Assembly: GCF_008698235.1 (NCBI RefSeq)
Contig: NZ_PEBH01000002.1
Location: 248,001 to 312,000, forward strand
Reading direction: 5' to 3'
Origin: Bifidobacterium rousetti
GTDB lineage: Bacteria > Actinomycetota > Actinomycetes > Actinomycetales > Bifidobacteriaceae
DNA length: 64,000 bases
Made by a program: the position numbers and the translations under genes. Below, piece by piece: positions 17,401-24,856 of this stretch. A model generated the notes under the pieces. It did not search any database. It saw only the letters and a list, made by a program, of their open reading frames with translations, and was not told the DNA's origin. Every line of letters begins with the position of its first letter. The stretch's first letter is position 1.

Positions 17401-17772
17401 ATGTCCGATACGAAGTCCGATTACTCCGATGCGTCGAAGCACTATCTTGACGACATCGTTCCCCGCTCCCCCGTCGAGAAGGAGCGGGTCCGCAAGGCCA
17501 AGGAACGTGAGGCCAAGTACAACGATGACTGGCTCAAGCATCCCGTCAACATCAACAACATCGTCGACGAGTTCGCTCCCGGAGCCAAAGGACGCAAAAA
17601 AGGTTACAAACGCAAATACGTCGGCACGAACTACATCGTTCTCGCCGACATGATTGCCGGATACCTCCGCATCATCGACAAGCGCGTCGGCAGATACATC
17701 ACCCTCGACCGTATCCCCAGCGACGACCAGTCTCTAACCCATTTCAAAATCCTCAAGCGTAAGGACATGTGA
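17401..17772 (+). CDS. Polymorphic-toxin-tail-like small protein
   Basis: A 123-aa protein. The first ~55 residues are charged. The second half (KYVGTNYIVLADMIAGYLRI, IDKRVGRYITLDRIPS, THFKILKRKDM) resembles the closing segment of many polymorphic toxin C-terminal domains, in which a GY-R-hydrophobic strand is followed by a THFKI-type end. Here it is a free-standing gene. The start at 17401 (MSDTKS) is preferred because AAGGAG lies upstream; the frame is open back to 17275. It is followed 4 bases later by a small acidic gene, the usual place for an immunity protein. The activity is unknown. Confidence 0.6.
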   Translation: MSDTKSDYSDASKHYLDDIVPRSPVEKERVRKAKEREAKYNDDWLKHPVNINNIVDEFAPGAKGRKKGYKRKYVGTNYIVLADMIAGYLRIIDKRVGRYITLDRIPSDDQSLTHFKILKRKDM

Positions 17773-17776
17773 GATC

Positions 17777-18127
17777 ATGCAGGCCGTATTGTTCCACGAC
17801 TTCGACAGCATCCCCTCCTACTACGGGAACGTGCCTAACGGCCCCTACGGACCGGGCTTCCATTCTGAGGTGTATCGGATGCGTGAGTCGGATCGCGACC
17901 CGATGGACGAGGACTTCACCGACGAGGTCAACCGGTTGTGCGACACCACGCTCGGCTATGGCGACGTCGACTTCTTCGACCCCGAGCAATGCCGACTCCT
18001 CGCCGGCTGGCTCGAAGCACGACTCACCCAGCCCATCACGCCCAGACTCGCCGACATCTACCGCCACCTCCTCGACTACGCCCGACGTGCTGTCCAATAC
18101 AACACCGGCATCGTCATAGAGCTATGA
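17777..18127 (+). CDS. Small acidic protein, putative immunity partner
   Basis: A 116-aa acidic protein (many Asp/Glu, for example MDEDFTDEVNRLCD). The helical C-terminal half reads DPEQCRLLAGWLEARL, then RLADIYRHLLDYARRAV and ends with QYNTGIVIEL. That Q-x-x-TGIVIEL-type ending is common in small proteins encoded beside polymorphic toxins, so a cognate immunity role for the 17401 gene is a reasonable guess. It has no membrane segment. I do not recognise a named family. Confidence 0.6.
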   Translation: MQAVLFHDFDSIPSYYGNVPNGPYGPGFHSEVYRMRESDRDPMDEDFTDEVNRLCDTTLGYGDVDFFDPEQCRLLAGWLEARLTQPITPRLADIYRHLLDYARRAVQYNTGIVIEL

Positions 18128-18146
18128 GCAGAGAAGCGTCTCAACC

Positions 18147-18533
18147 ATGAAAAGCGCCTACCGACTCATCGGTTCCATATGGGATCATCTTCCCGAAGCG
18201 GACATCGACATGAATCCGATACCATACGACCCGAGCTATTCACCATCGGGGCAACCGTTTTGCCTGTTCGACTGCGACGGCAAACGCCGTGCCATCGCCT
18301 TGACGACATTGCTGGCGATCGACAATCGTAGGGACATCGAAACGTTGCGGGAACGCTTCACGGACTGCTCCCGCATCGCGGTGCTCGTGGACTATGCACC
18401 CGCCTCCACCGGTTGTGTGCATCGGAAATTCTATCAGCACCGTGTTCGTCAGGTGATGCATGTGCTACGCCGCATCGCGCCCGATGCCGAAATCGTGTTG
18501 ATGCGGCCGCCCGTCCTGAGGATGACTGCATGA
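18147..18533 (+). CDS. Hypothetical protein preceding DUF4417
   Basis: A 128-aa protein of unknown family. It has an alpha/beta look: FCLFDCDGKRRAIALTTLLAI, then RIAVLVDYAPAS and a basic segment KFYQHRVRQVMHVLRRI. Its stop overlaps the next start (ATGA), so it is coupled to the DUF4417 gene. No motif identifies a function. Confidence 0.55.
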   Translation: MKSAYRLIGSIWDHLPEADIDMNPIPYDPSYSPSGQPFCLFDCDGKRRAIALTTLLAIDNRRDIETLRERFTDCSRIAVLVDYAPASTGCVHRKFYQHRVRQVMHVLRRIAPDAEIVLMRPPVLRMTA

Positions 18534-19288
18534 TCAGTACGCTCAATCACATCATGCTGCTCATTGATGACTACGAATCGTATCTGACGGCGCGGGGAGT
18601 CCGCTTCGACAAGAACGGATTCCCCATACCGGAACAATCGTGGTATCTTGACGAACGACCTGAACTCATCGTGACCTATCGAGAGAGGAAATCACGACTC
18701 GTCCGCTATCCGGACAAAACGGTGTTGTGTTTCTTCTGCGCCGACGCACGAATCTACCCACGGTTGAAGAATGTGCTGAAGGAGCTGGACGTATACCGTT
18801 GCTTCATGGGAGTCATCGGGCCGGATGTGACCGTCACGCCGGACATGGATGTCGAATGGCAACGGGAGATCATTCTCCTCAACCAGCTGTTCATGGCGGT
18901 GCTTGCGGTCAATGGCATCAAGGTCATCCAGAACCTCCGCATCGGCGGACCGGAGACGCTTTCCTGTCTGGTCAACGTGCCCGATGGAATCATGTGTGCC
19001 TCCGGCACGCTCGGCTGCGTCCTCACCAAGCCGGATGACTATTCCTATTCGGTGAAGCTCTGCATGCTTCACCCGTCGGAGGTGTTGCTGTACGGTCGGC
19101 GAGACAAACTTCTGGAACGCCAGCTCGACGTACTCGGTATCCCCCATCACCGTTACGATGACACCCACACGCTCCACAAATCAGCGAACATGTCCAGGCT
19201 CCCTAACCAATCGCGACGCGATGACCGTGCGAGAGAATCATGCGGGACGCAAACCGGTCACGCGCCTTGGAAGGAGAAGCGCCAGTAG
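18530..19288 (+). CDS. DUF4417 domain protein (copy 2)
   Basis: A 252-aa protein resembling DUF4417. It has the strands YRCFMGVIGPDVTVTPDM, LLNQLFMAVLAVNGIKVIQN and NLRIGGPETLSCLVNVPDG and the closing ...HPSEVLLYGR, which parallel the core of the copy at 7635 at low identity. The start ATG at 18530 overlaps the previous stop. The last ~10 codons run into the 3' end of the convergent ecfT gene (19258-19288 overlap). This suggests that the natural C-terminus was lost when the island joined the chromosome, or that the overlap evolved later. Confidence 0.7.
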   Translation: MISTLNHIMLLIDDYESYLTARGVRFDKNGFPIPEQSWYLDERPELIVTYRERKSRLVRYPDKTVLCFFCADARIYPRLKNVLKELDVYRCFMGVIGPDVTVTPDMDVEWQREIILLNQLFMAVLAVNGIKVIQNLRIGGPETLSCLVNVPDGIMCASGTLGCVLTKPDDYSYSVKLCMLHPSEVLLYGRRDKLLERQLDVLGIPHHRYDDTHTLHKSANMSRLPNQSRRDDRARESCGTQTGHAPWKEKRQ

Positions 19289-20184
19289 CCGGTCATGACG
19301 GCGACGGTCAGGGCGATGAACGGGATGACGATGCTGATCGCGAAGAACACCCAGTCGACCGGATGCAGGCTGGAGGTGCGCGCCTGACTGCGCGGGGTGT
19401 CGCCGCCGAAGCCGCGCGCCTCCATCGCGGTGGCGAGCTTCGTGGCGCGTCTGATCGACAGGACCAGCAGGCCGAACGCCTGCGACAGGGCGCGGCCGAC
19501 GGCGTTGCCGTCGCCCAATCCACGCGAGCGACGAGACAGGCCGAGCGCGCGCCAGTCCTCCTGCAGCAGCGTGAACATGCGCATGCCGGCAAGTCCGCCA
19601 TAGACGAAGCGGGGCGACAGGTGCAGGATCTGCACGAGTCCGTCGGCGAGATCGGTCGGGTCCATGCCGAGCGCGAGGATGACGCCGGGCACCGCGATCG
19701 CGCCGACCCTCAGGAACGTGGCGCACGCCAGATTGACGGACCCCTCCGAGACGACGATCCAGCCGGCGGACCACAGGATCGCGCCGGACGTGCGGCCGTA
19801 CAGGAGCACGGAGATGAAGCCGCCGGTCGCGGCGATCCACACCGGCCATGTGCTGCGCAGGACGCGCAGCGGGTTGATGCCGCCGATCCACAGCAACGCG
19901 AACTCGATGCCGAGCGCCACGGATGCGGAGACCACGTCGAGACTGAAGAACATCGGGATGCACAGCAGCAGCGCGCCGATGATGCGCGCCACCGGGTTCA
20001 GCTTGGCGATGAACCACGAGGGCGAGGCCGCACGGGCCGGCTCCTTGCGCGCGGCGGGCGGCGTGACAAGGACGGTGTCGGTGGGAACGGTCCGCACGGC
20101 GACGCTGGCGACGCGCCCCGTATCGTGTTTCACATCATGTTTCACGACTCGTTCCACGGTCCTTTCCGCAATGGCGGCGGTCAT
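19258..20184 (-). CDS. ecfT: ECF transporter transmembrane component
   Basis: A 308-aa EcfT subunit that couples ATP hydrolysis to the substrate-binding S component. About five hydrophobic segments are visible, for example IIGALLLCIPMFFSL, VALGIEFALLWIGG and VFFAISIVIPFIALTV. The two cytoplasmic coupling-helix signatures of EcfT appear as AMEARGFGG and the preceding RRSRGLGDG (A-R-G-like boxes). The ATG at 20184 overlaps the stop of the ATPase gene (ATGA). The reading frame continues upstream to 20370, but that part lies in the ATPase coding region. It is the third gene of the ykoE-ecfA-ecfT operon. Confidence 0.9.
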   Translation of the reverse strand: MTAAIAERTVERVVKHDVKHDTGRVASVAVRTVPTDTVLVTPPAARKEPARAASPSWFIAKLNPVARIIGALLLCIPMFFSLDVVSASVALGIEFALLWIGGINPLRVLRSTWPVWIAATGGFISVLLYGRTSGAILWSAGWIVVSEGSVNLACATFLRVGAIAVPGVILALGMDPTDLADGLVQILHLSPRFVYGGLAGMRMFTLLQEDWRALGLSRRSRGLGDGNAVGRALSQAFGLLVLSIRRATKLATAMEARGFGGDTPRSQARTSSLHPVDWVFFAISIVIPFIALTVAVMTGYWRFSFQGA

Positions 20185-21764
20185 CGTGCCGCACCTCCGT
20201 TCCCGTTGGCTGCCTCTTCGACGCTGTCGACTCCGTCGCCTCCGTCGGAGAACCCGAACACGATCCTCCTCGCGTCCAGTGCCTCCACAAGCGGCTCGTC
20301 GTGCGTGACGACGATGACCGCCGACCCCTGATCGCGCACGGCGGCGATGAGGTCGACCATCTCGGTCCATGTGGTGAAGTCCTGTCCGAAGGTCGGCTCG
20401 TCCATGACGAGGATCCGCGGCGCGCCGGCGAGCATCGAGGCGACGGACAGGCGCCGCTTCTCGCCGCCGGACAGCGTGTACGGGTTGGCCTCGGCGAAGC
20501 GGGAGAGGTTCATGCGCTCCAGCATGCGGTCGGCGATCGCGTACGCCTCCTCCTGGCTCGCGCCGCGCGACTTGGGGCCGATGGCGACCTCGTCGCGCAC
20601 GAGCGCGGCCGCGAACTGGTGCTCAGGCTCCTGGAAGACCATGCCGATGCGCCCCAAAAGCTCGCGGCTCTTCCACTTGTCCGGTTCGTCGCCGCGGGCG
20701 CCCTCGGCGATGTCGGCGCGCACGCGCACATGCCCGGCGATCGGCGGCAGGAGTCCGGCGAGCGTGAGCGCGAGCGTTGATTTGCCGGCGCCGTTCGGCC
20801 CCATCAGGGCCGTGACCTCGCCGGCGAAGAACTGAAGATCGATGTGGGAGCCCAGCGCGGTGCCGCGTCCAAAGCTCAGGTCCTCGGCGACGAGCGCGGG
20901 CTCGCGATCACGCGCGGGCGCGACGGACCGCCCCGAATCGCCCGGCATGTCGATCGCGACGTCGCCGTGGCGTCCCGGCCCACGGTCCGGGATCGCGCGC
21001 CCCGGCACCCACGCGCCGCCGGACGCGAGCAGGTCGCCGAATCGCCCGAACACCTCGTCCGGCGTGCCGTCGGCGACGATCCCGCCGACGCGCGAATCGG
21101 GATCAGGGTGTCCGATGACGATCACGCGGTCGATCATGTCGAGCCACACGTCGATATGGTGTTCGACGACGACCATGGTCTGGCCGGTCGTCTCGAGCAC
21201 ATGACGCACCGCGTCATGCACCTCCCTGACGCCGTCCGGGTCGAGGTTCGCGGTCGGCTCGTCGAGCAGCAGCAGTCCGGGGCGCATCGCGAGCACGCCG
21301 GCCAGGGCGAGCCGCTGGCGCTGTCCGCCGGACAGATGCCGGGTGGAGCGGTCGAGGTCGATGTCCTGCAATCCCACCAGATCGAGGGATTCGCGCACGC
21401 GCTTCCATGTCTCGTCGCGCGGCACGCCGAGGTTCTCGCAGCCGAAGGCCGCGTCATCGCCCACACGTTCGAGGATGATCTGCGAATCGGGGTCCTGCAG
21501 GACGAGTCCGACCTTGCCTCGGCCGACGGACGGTTCGACGCCGTCGACGGTGAGGGTTCCCTCCTGGTCGCCGTCCTCGGAGCCGCCGAGCACGCCGGCG
21601 AGCGCGGCCATGAACGTCGATTTGCCGGCGCCGGAAGCGCCGAGGAGCAGCACGTGCTCCCCGGGACGGATGGTGAGGTCGACGTCACGCAGCGCGAAGT
21701 CCTTGCGCGTGGAGTGACGCCAGCCCCATCCCCTCGCTTCGACGCCGGCGGGTGTGATGCGCAT
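20181..21764 (-). CDS. ECF transporter ATPase, two fused ABC domains
   Basis: A 527-aa protein with two complete ABC ATPase domains, equivalent to EcfA and EcfA' fused (YkoD-like). Domain 1 has GASGAGKST at about 41-49, signature LSGGQRQR and Walker B LLLLDEPT. Domain 2 has GPNGAGKST at about 320, signature LSGGEKRR and ILVMDEPT. It powers uptake by the YkoE S component encoded upstream, with which it overlaps by one base (TGATG). Confidence 0.93.
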   Translation of the reverse strand: MRITPAGVEARGWGWRHSTRKDFALRDVDLTIRPGEHVLLLGASGAGKSTFMAALAGVLGGSEDGDQEGTLTVDGVEPSVGRGKVGLVLQDPDSQIILERVGDDAAFGCENLGVPRDETWKRVRESLDLVGLQDIDLDRSTRHLSGGQRQRLALAGVLAMRPGLLLLDEPTANLDPDGVREVHDAVRHVLETTGQTMVVVEHHIDVWLDMIDRVIVIGHPDPDSRVGGIVADGTPDEVFGRFGDLLASGGAWVPGRAIPDRGPGRHGDVAIDMPGDSGRSVAPARDREPALVAEDLSFGRGTALGSHIDLQFFAGEVTALMGPNGAGKSTLALTLAGLLPPIAGHVRVRADIAEGARGDEPDKWKSRELLGRIGMVFQEPEHQFAAALVRDEVAIGPKSRGASQEEAYAIADRMLERMNLSRFAEANPYTLSGGEKRRLSVASMLAGAPRILVMDEPTFGQDFTTWTEMVDLIAAVRDQGSAVIVVTHDEPLVEALDARRIVFGFSDGGDGVDSVEEAANGNGGAAR

Positions 21765-22363
21765 CAGACGCGGGCCTGGCTACGACCGGACGGGAAACGA
21801 TCCAGCGCGCCGGTGGCGGCGATCGCCTTGTGCAGGAACCACATCAGGGCGCCGGCGATGACGATGCCGGAGATGATGGAGGTGACCAGATAGGTGGCCA
21901 CGTAGGCGAGCGCCCAACCGGGGTTGGTGGCCCAGTAGTAGGCCCAGCAGCCGACGCCGGCGAGAGCGCCGGACAGGATGGTGGTGCCGAGGTTCCACTT
22001 CTTCCACAGGAAGATCGCGAAGCCGATCTCGGCGCCGAGGCCCTGGATGATGCCGACGATCAGCGATCCGCCGACGCCCCACTGGTTGCCCATGAGCAGC
22101 TCGAGGAACGCGGCGACGGTCTCCGCGAACAGGGCGGCGCCGGGCTTGCGCACGATGATCGCGGCGAGCGGTCCGGCGAACAGCCACATGCCGTTCACGA
22201 GGCCCGCGAGTCCCGGGGTGATCGCCTCGAGCGGGGTCATCGGGACGCTGGAGACGATGTCCCACGCCCAGAAGATGACGCCGGAGGCGATGGCGATGAC
22301 GGCAGCGACGACGATATCGACGACGCGCCACTTGTAGTTTGCTTTGGCTACGGCTTCAGCCAT
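21764..22363 (-). CDS. YkoE-type ECF substrate-binding component (thiamine/HMP)
   Basis: A 199-aa integral membrane S component of the YkoE family, which imports thiamine or its pyrimidine precursor hydroxymethylpyrimidine. It has about five or six membrane segments (VVDIVVAAVIAIASGVIFWA; WLFAGPLAAIIV; GVGGSLIVGIIQGLGAEIGF; YVATYLVTSIISGIVIAGAL). The start at 22363 (MAEAVAKANYKW) follows AGGAAAGG; the frame is open back to 22468 but that part is the riboswitch leader. Control by the upstream TPP riboswitch supports a thiamine-related substrate. Confidence 0.9.
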   Translation of the reverse strand: MAEAVAKANYKWRVVDIVVAAVIAIASGVIFWAWDIVSSVPMTPLEAITPGLAGLVNGMWLFAGPLAAIIVRKPGAALFAETVAAFLELLMGNQWGVGGSLIVGIIQGLGAEIGFAIFLWKKWNLGTTILSGALAGVGCWAYYWATNPGWALAYVATYLVTSIISGIVIAGALMWFLHKAIAATGALDRFPSGRSQARV

Positions 22364-22431
22364 GGTGATGTGCCTTTCCTCTCTCATACGCCGGATTTCG
22401 GCGCGATGCAAGGCACGGGAAAACAAGAGCG

Positions 22432-22525
22432 ACAATTCCGCGGCCGGCATTACCCGGCCGCGTCCCATCGGTCGAGACCCGTGAGGTCTCCTCTCAGCCG
22501 CCTCTAGGCAGCTCCCGTGTCAGCG
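22432..22525 (-). promoter_or_regulatory. TPP riboswitch (THI element)
   Basis: On the minus strand upstream of the ykoE-like gene the sequence carries the conserved TPP aptamer features in order: GGGAGCTGCC, GGCGGCTGAGAGG (the CUGAGA box), the ACC joiner, then GGGTAATGCCGGCCG and GGAA (the HMP/pyrophosphate-sensing arm). Spacing and order match the class. It should lower expression of the downstream ECF operon when thiamine pyrophosphate is abundant. Expression platform unknown; the RBS lies ~50 bases downstream. Confidence 0.92.
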
Positions 22526-22591
22526 CACCACCATAAGTGACGTAGCCGACGAAATCAAGGGGTTGCGAGGAACCCGATTCCGTGACCTGTG

Positions 22592-23998
22592 TCACGCGCC
22601 GAGCTTGTCGAGCAGCAGCGCCTCGGTGACGACGTTGTTCTTGAGACCCGACAGGGAGATCGACTCATTGGGGCTGTGCGCGTTGGCCTTCGGGTCCTCC
22701 GGGCCGGTGACGAGCACCTGCGCGGACGGGAAGAGCCGCTGCAGTTCGGGGATGAACGGGATGGACCCGCCCTCGCCCTTGTTGATCGGGGCGACGCCGA
22801 ACGCCTCCTCCATCGCCTCGAGCGCGTCCTTGGTGGCCACGGCGTTCGGGTCCATGGCCCAGCCCATGCCGTTCTCCAGCCTGATCACCTCGACCTCGGC
22901 GCCGAACGGCGGATTGCCCTCGAGGAAGGCGGCGAGCGCGTCCTGCGCCTCTTCGGGACGCTGGTTCGGCGCGGTGCGCAGGGACAGGCGGAAGCGGGTC
23001 TCGGGGCTGATCACGTTGAACGAGCCGTCGACCGGGTGGGCGTCGAAGCCGATGACCGTCAGGCTCGGCTTGGTCCACAGCCGCGAGGCGAGCGATCCGG
23101 AGCCGGCGAGCGTGTAGGAGTCGACGATGCCGGCGTCCTCGCGCACGGTGGCCTCGTCGAGGTCGCGCTGGAGGCCGCCGATCGGCTCCTCGGCGGCGAC
23201 GCCCGGCACCGCGAGGTCGCCGTTGCCGTCGTACAGGGATGCGATGAGCATCGCGGCGAGCGTGTTGGAGTCGAGGATCGGGCCGCCGTACTGGCCGGAG
23301 TGGACCGGGTGCTTCAAGGCGCGCACGGTCACGTCGACGCAGGTGTTGCCGCGCAGCGAGGTGGTCAGGGACGGGATGTCGGCGGACCAGTTGCCGGAGT
23401 CGGCCACGATGATCACGTCGGAGGCGAACTCGTCGCGGTGGGCCTCGATGAACGGGATGAAGCTCGGCGAGCCCATCTCCTCCTCGCCTTCGATGAAGAT
23501 CTTCACGTTGACCTTGAGATCGTCGCCCAGGGCCTTGAGCGCGCCGAAGTGGATGGCGATGCCGCCGCCGTCATCCGCCGATCCACGGCCGTAGAGACGG
23601 CCGTCGACCTCGGTGCCGACGAACGGGTCGGTGTCCCACGCGGACGGGTCCGGCACGGGCTGCACGTCATGGTGCGCGTAGAGCAGCACGGTCGGCGCGT
23701 CCGGGTCGACGACGCGCGAGCCGATGACCTCCCACGCGCCCGGCGTGCCGTCCGGATTGACCGACTGGAAGACCTTCGCGTCGACGCCGACCTCGCGCAT
23801 CTGCTCGGCGACGAATTCGGCCGAACGCCTCATGTGCTCGCCGGTGATGCCCTTGGCGGACACCGAGCCGAGCGCGATCTTGCGGTTGAGCACGTCGACG
23901 ATGCGGTTCCAGTCCGCCTCCACGCGGGAGCGGATCTCGTCTGCGCCGATCCGGACGCTCCGGGCGCCGGACTGGCTGGACTGGCTGGACTGTGCCAT
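22592..23998 (-). CDS. M20-family dipeptidase (metallopeptidase)
   Basis: A 468-aa zinc peptidase of family M20 (dipeptidase/CNDP-like). Metal ligands are visible: LLYAHHDVQP (H and D), GRGSADDGGG (D, bridging), IEGEEEMGSPS (catalytic E and ligand E), IIVADSGNW (D) and NAHSPNESI (final H). The lid domain lies between about residues 215 and 370. A short Ser/Gln-rich N-terminal stretch (QSSQSSQS) precedes the fold. It cleaves dipeptides in the cytoplasm, helping amino-acid acquisition. It has its own AGAAGGAG RBS and stands alone, divergent from the DUF3043 gene. Confidence 0.92.
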   Translation of the reverse strand: MAQSSQSSQSGARSVRIGADEIRSRVEADWNRIVDVLNRKIALGSVSAKGITGEHMRRSAEFVAEQMREVGVDAKVFQSVNPDGTPGAWEVIGSRVVDPDAPTVLLYAHHDVQPVPDPSAWDTDPFVGTEVDGRLYGRGSADDGGGIAIHFGALKALGDDLKVNVKIFIEGEEEMGSPSFIPFIEAHRDEFASDVIIVADSGNWSADIPSLTTSLRGNTCVDVTVRALKHPVHSGQYGGPILDSNTLAAMLIASLYDGNGDLAVPGVAAEEPIGGLQRDLDEATVREDAGIVDSYTLAGSGSLASRLWTKPSLTVIGFDAHPVDGSFNVISPETRFRLSLRTAPNQRPEEAQDALAAFLEGNPPFGAEVEVIRLENGMGWAMDPNAVATKDALEAMEEAFGVAPINKGEGGSIPFIPELQRLFPSAQVLVTGPEDPKANAHSPNESISLSGLKNNVVTEALLLDKLGA

Positions 23999-24196
23999 CG
24001 GTGACTCCTTCTGTTGCCTGTGTGTCTGTGTGTTTCCACCTATATTTGTCTGTGATCGGCCCGTCGACTGCCTTCCGGCCGCCTGACCCGGCCCGCGGCG
24101 AGACCGCCGGCGTCCGGCCTGCGATGCCCCTCACCGGCGAAATACCGCCGTTCGCGCGTACCGACGCGCGTCTAGACGTCACCGTAACCTGCAAGC

Positions 24197-24820
24197 ATGA
24201 CATGGAACCCGTTGAAGAAGAAGGAAGAAGCGCAGGAGTCCGTCGAAGAGGCCCCCGCCCAGTCCAAGTCCGTCAGAGGCGGCAAGAAGGGACGTCCCAC
24301 CCCGAAGATGAAGCAGGCGCAGGCCGCCGGCATCCGGCCGCTGGTGCCGACCGACCGCAAGGCCGCCGGCAAGGCCGCCAGGGAGCGTCTGCGCGAGCGT
24401 GAGAACGTCGAGTACGAGGCGATGCAGAAGGGCGACATCAACCACATGCCCAAGTCGGAGCGTCTGCCCTACCGCGTCTACATCCGCGACTACGTCGACG
24501 CCCGCTTCAACATCGGCGAGTTCTTCATGCCGGTCGCCATCGTGATCCTCATCGGCTCGATGATCGTGAGCACCGTGTGGCAGAGCGCGATCGCCTCGAT
24601 GGCGATGATGATCCTCATGTACGTCTACCTGTTCGCCGTCGTCATCGACGTGTGGATCATGTGGCGCGGTCTCAAGAAGAAGCTCATCGCCAAGTACGGC
24701 GAGCGTTCGGTCGCCCGTGGCAGCCGTTCCGGTTCCTACGCGTGGAGCCGTGCGATCCAGGTGCGCCGCTGGCGTCTGCCGAAGCCGCGCTACGACAAGC
24801 GCGGCCACTGGCCGGAGTGA
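24197..24820 (+). CDS. DUF3043 membrane protein
   Basis: A 207-aa actinobacterial protein of family DUF3043, function unknown. A basic, Lys/Arg- and Ala-rich cytoplasmic N-terminus (about 1-100) ends in YVDARFNIGEFFMPVAI, followed by two membrane helices (about 112-130 and 137-157) and a basic tail. No strong RBS precedes the ATG, so it may be leaderless. The neighbouring DUF4191 protein has a similar layout. Confidence 0.88.
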   Translation: MTWNPLKKKEEAQESVEEAPAQSKSVRGGKKGRPTPKMKQAQAAGIRPLVPTDRKAAGKAARERLRERENVEYEAMQKGDINHMPKSERLPYRVYIRDYVDARFNIGEFFMPVAIVILIGSMIVSTVWQSAIASMAMMILMYVYLFAVVIDVWIMWRGLKKKLIAKYGERSVARGSRSGSYAWSRAIQVRRWRLPKPRYDKRGHWPE

Positions 24821-24856
24821 TGTCTCCTTCAGCCATGCGGGACTACGATGGGTCGC

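Noticed and set aside
24041-24196. Small ORF upstream of the DUF3043 gene
   Set aside because: Composition is shadow-like, there is no RBS and no similarity that I recognise.
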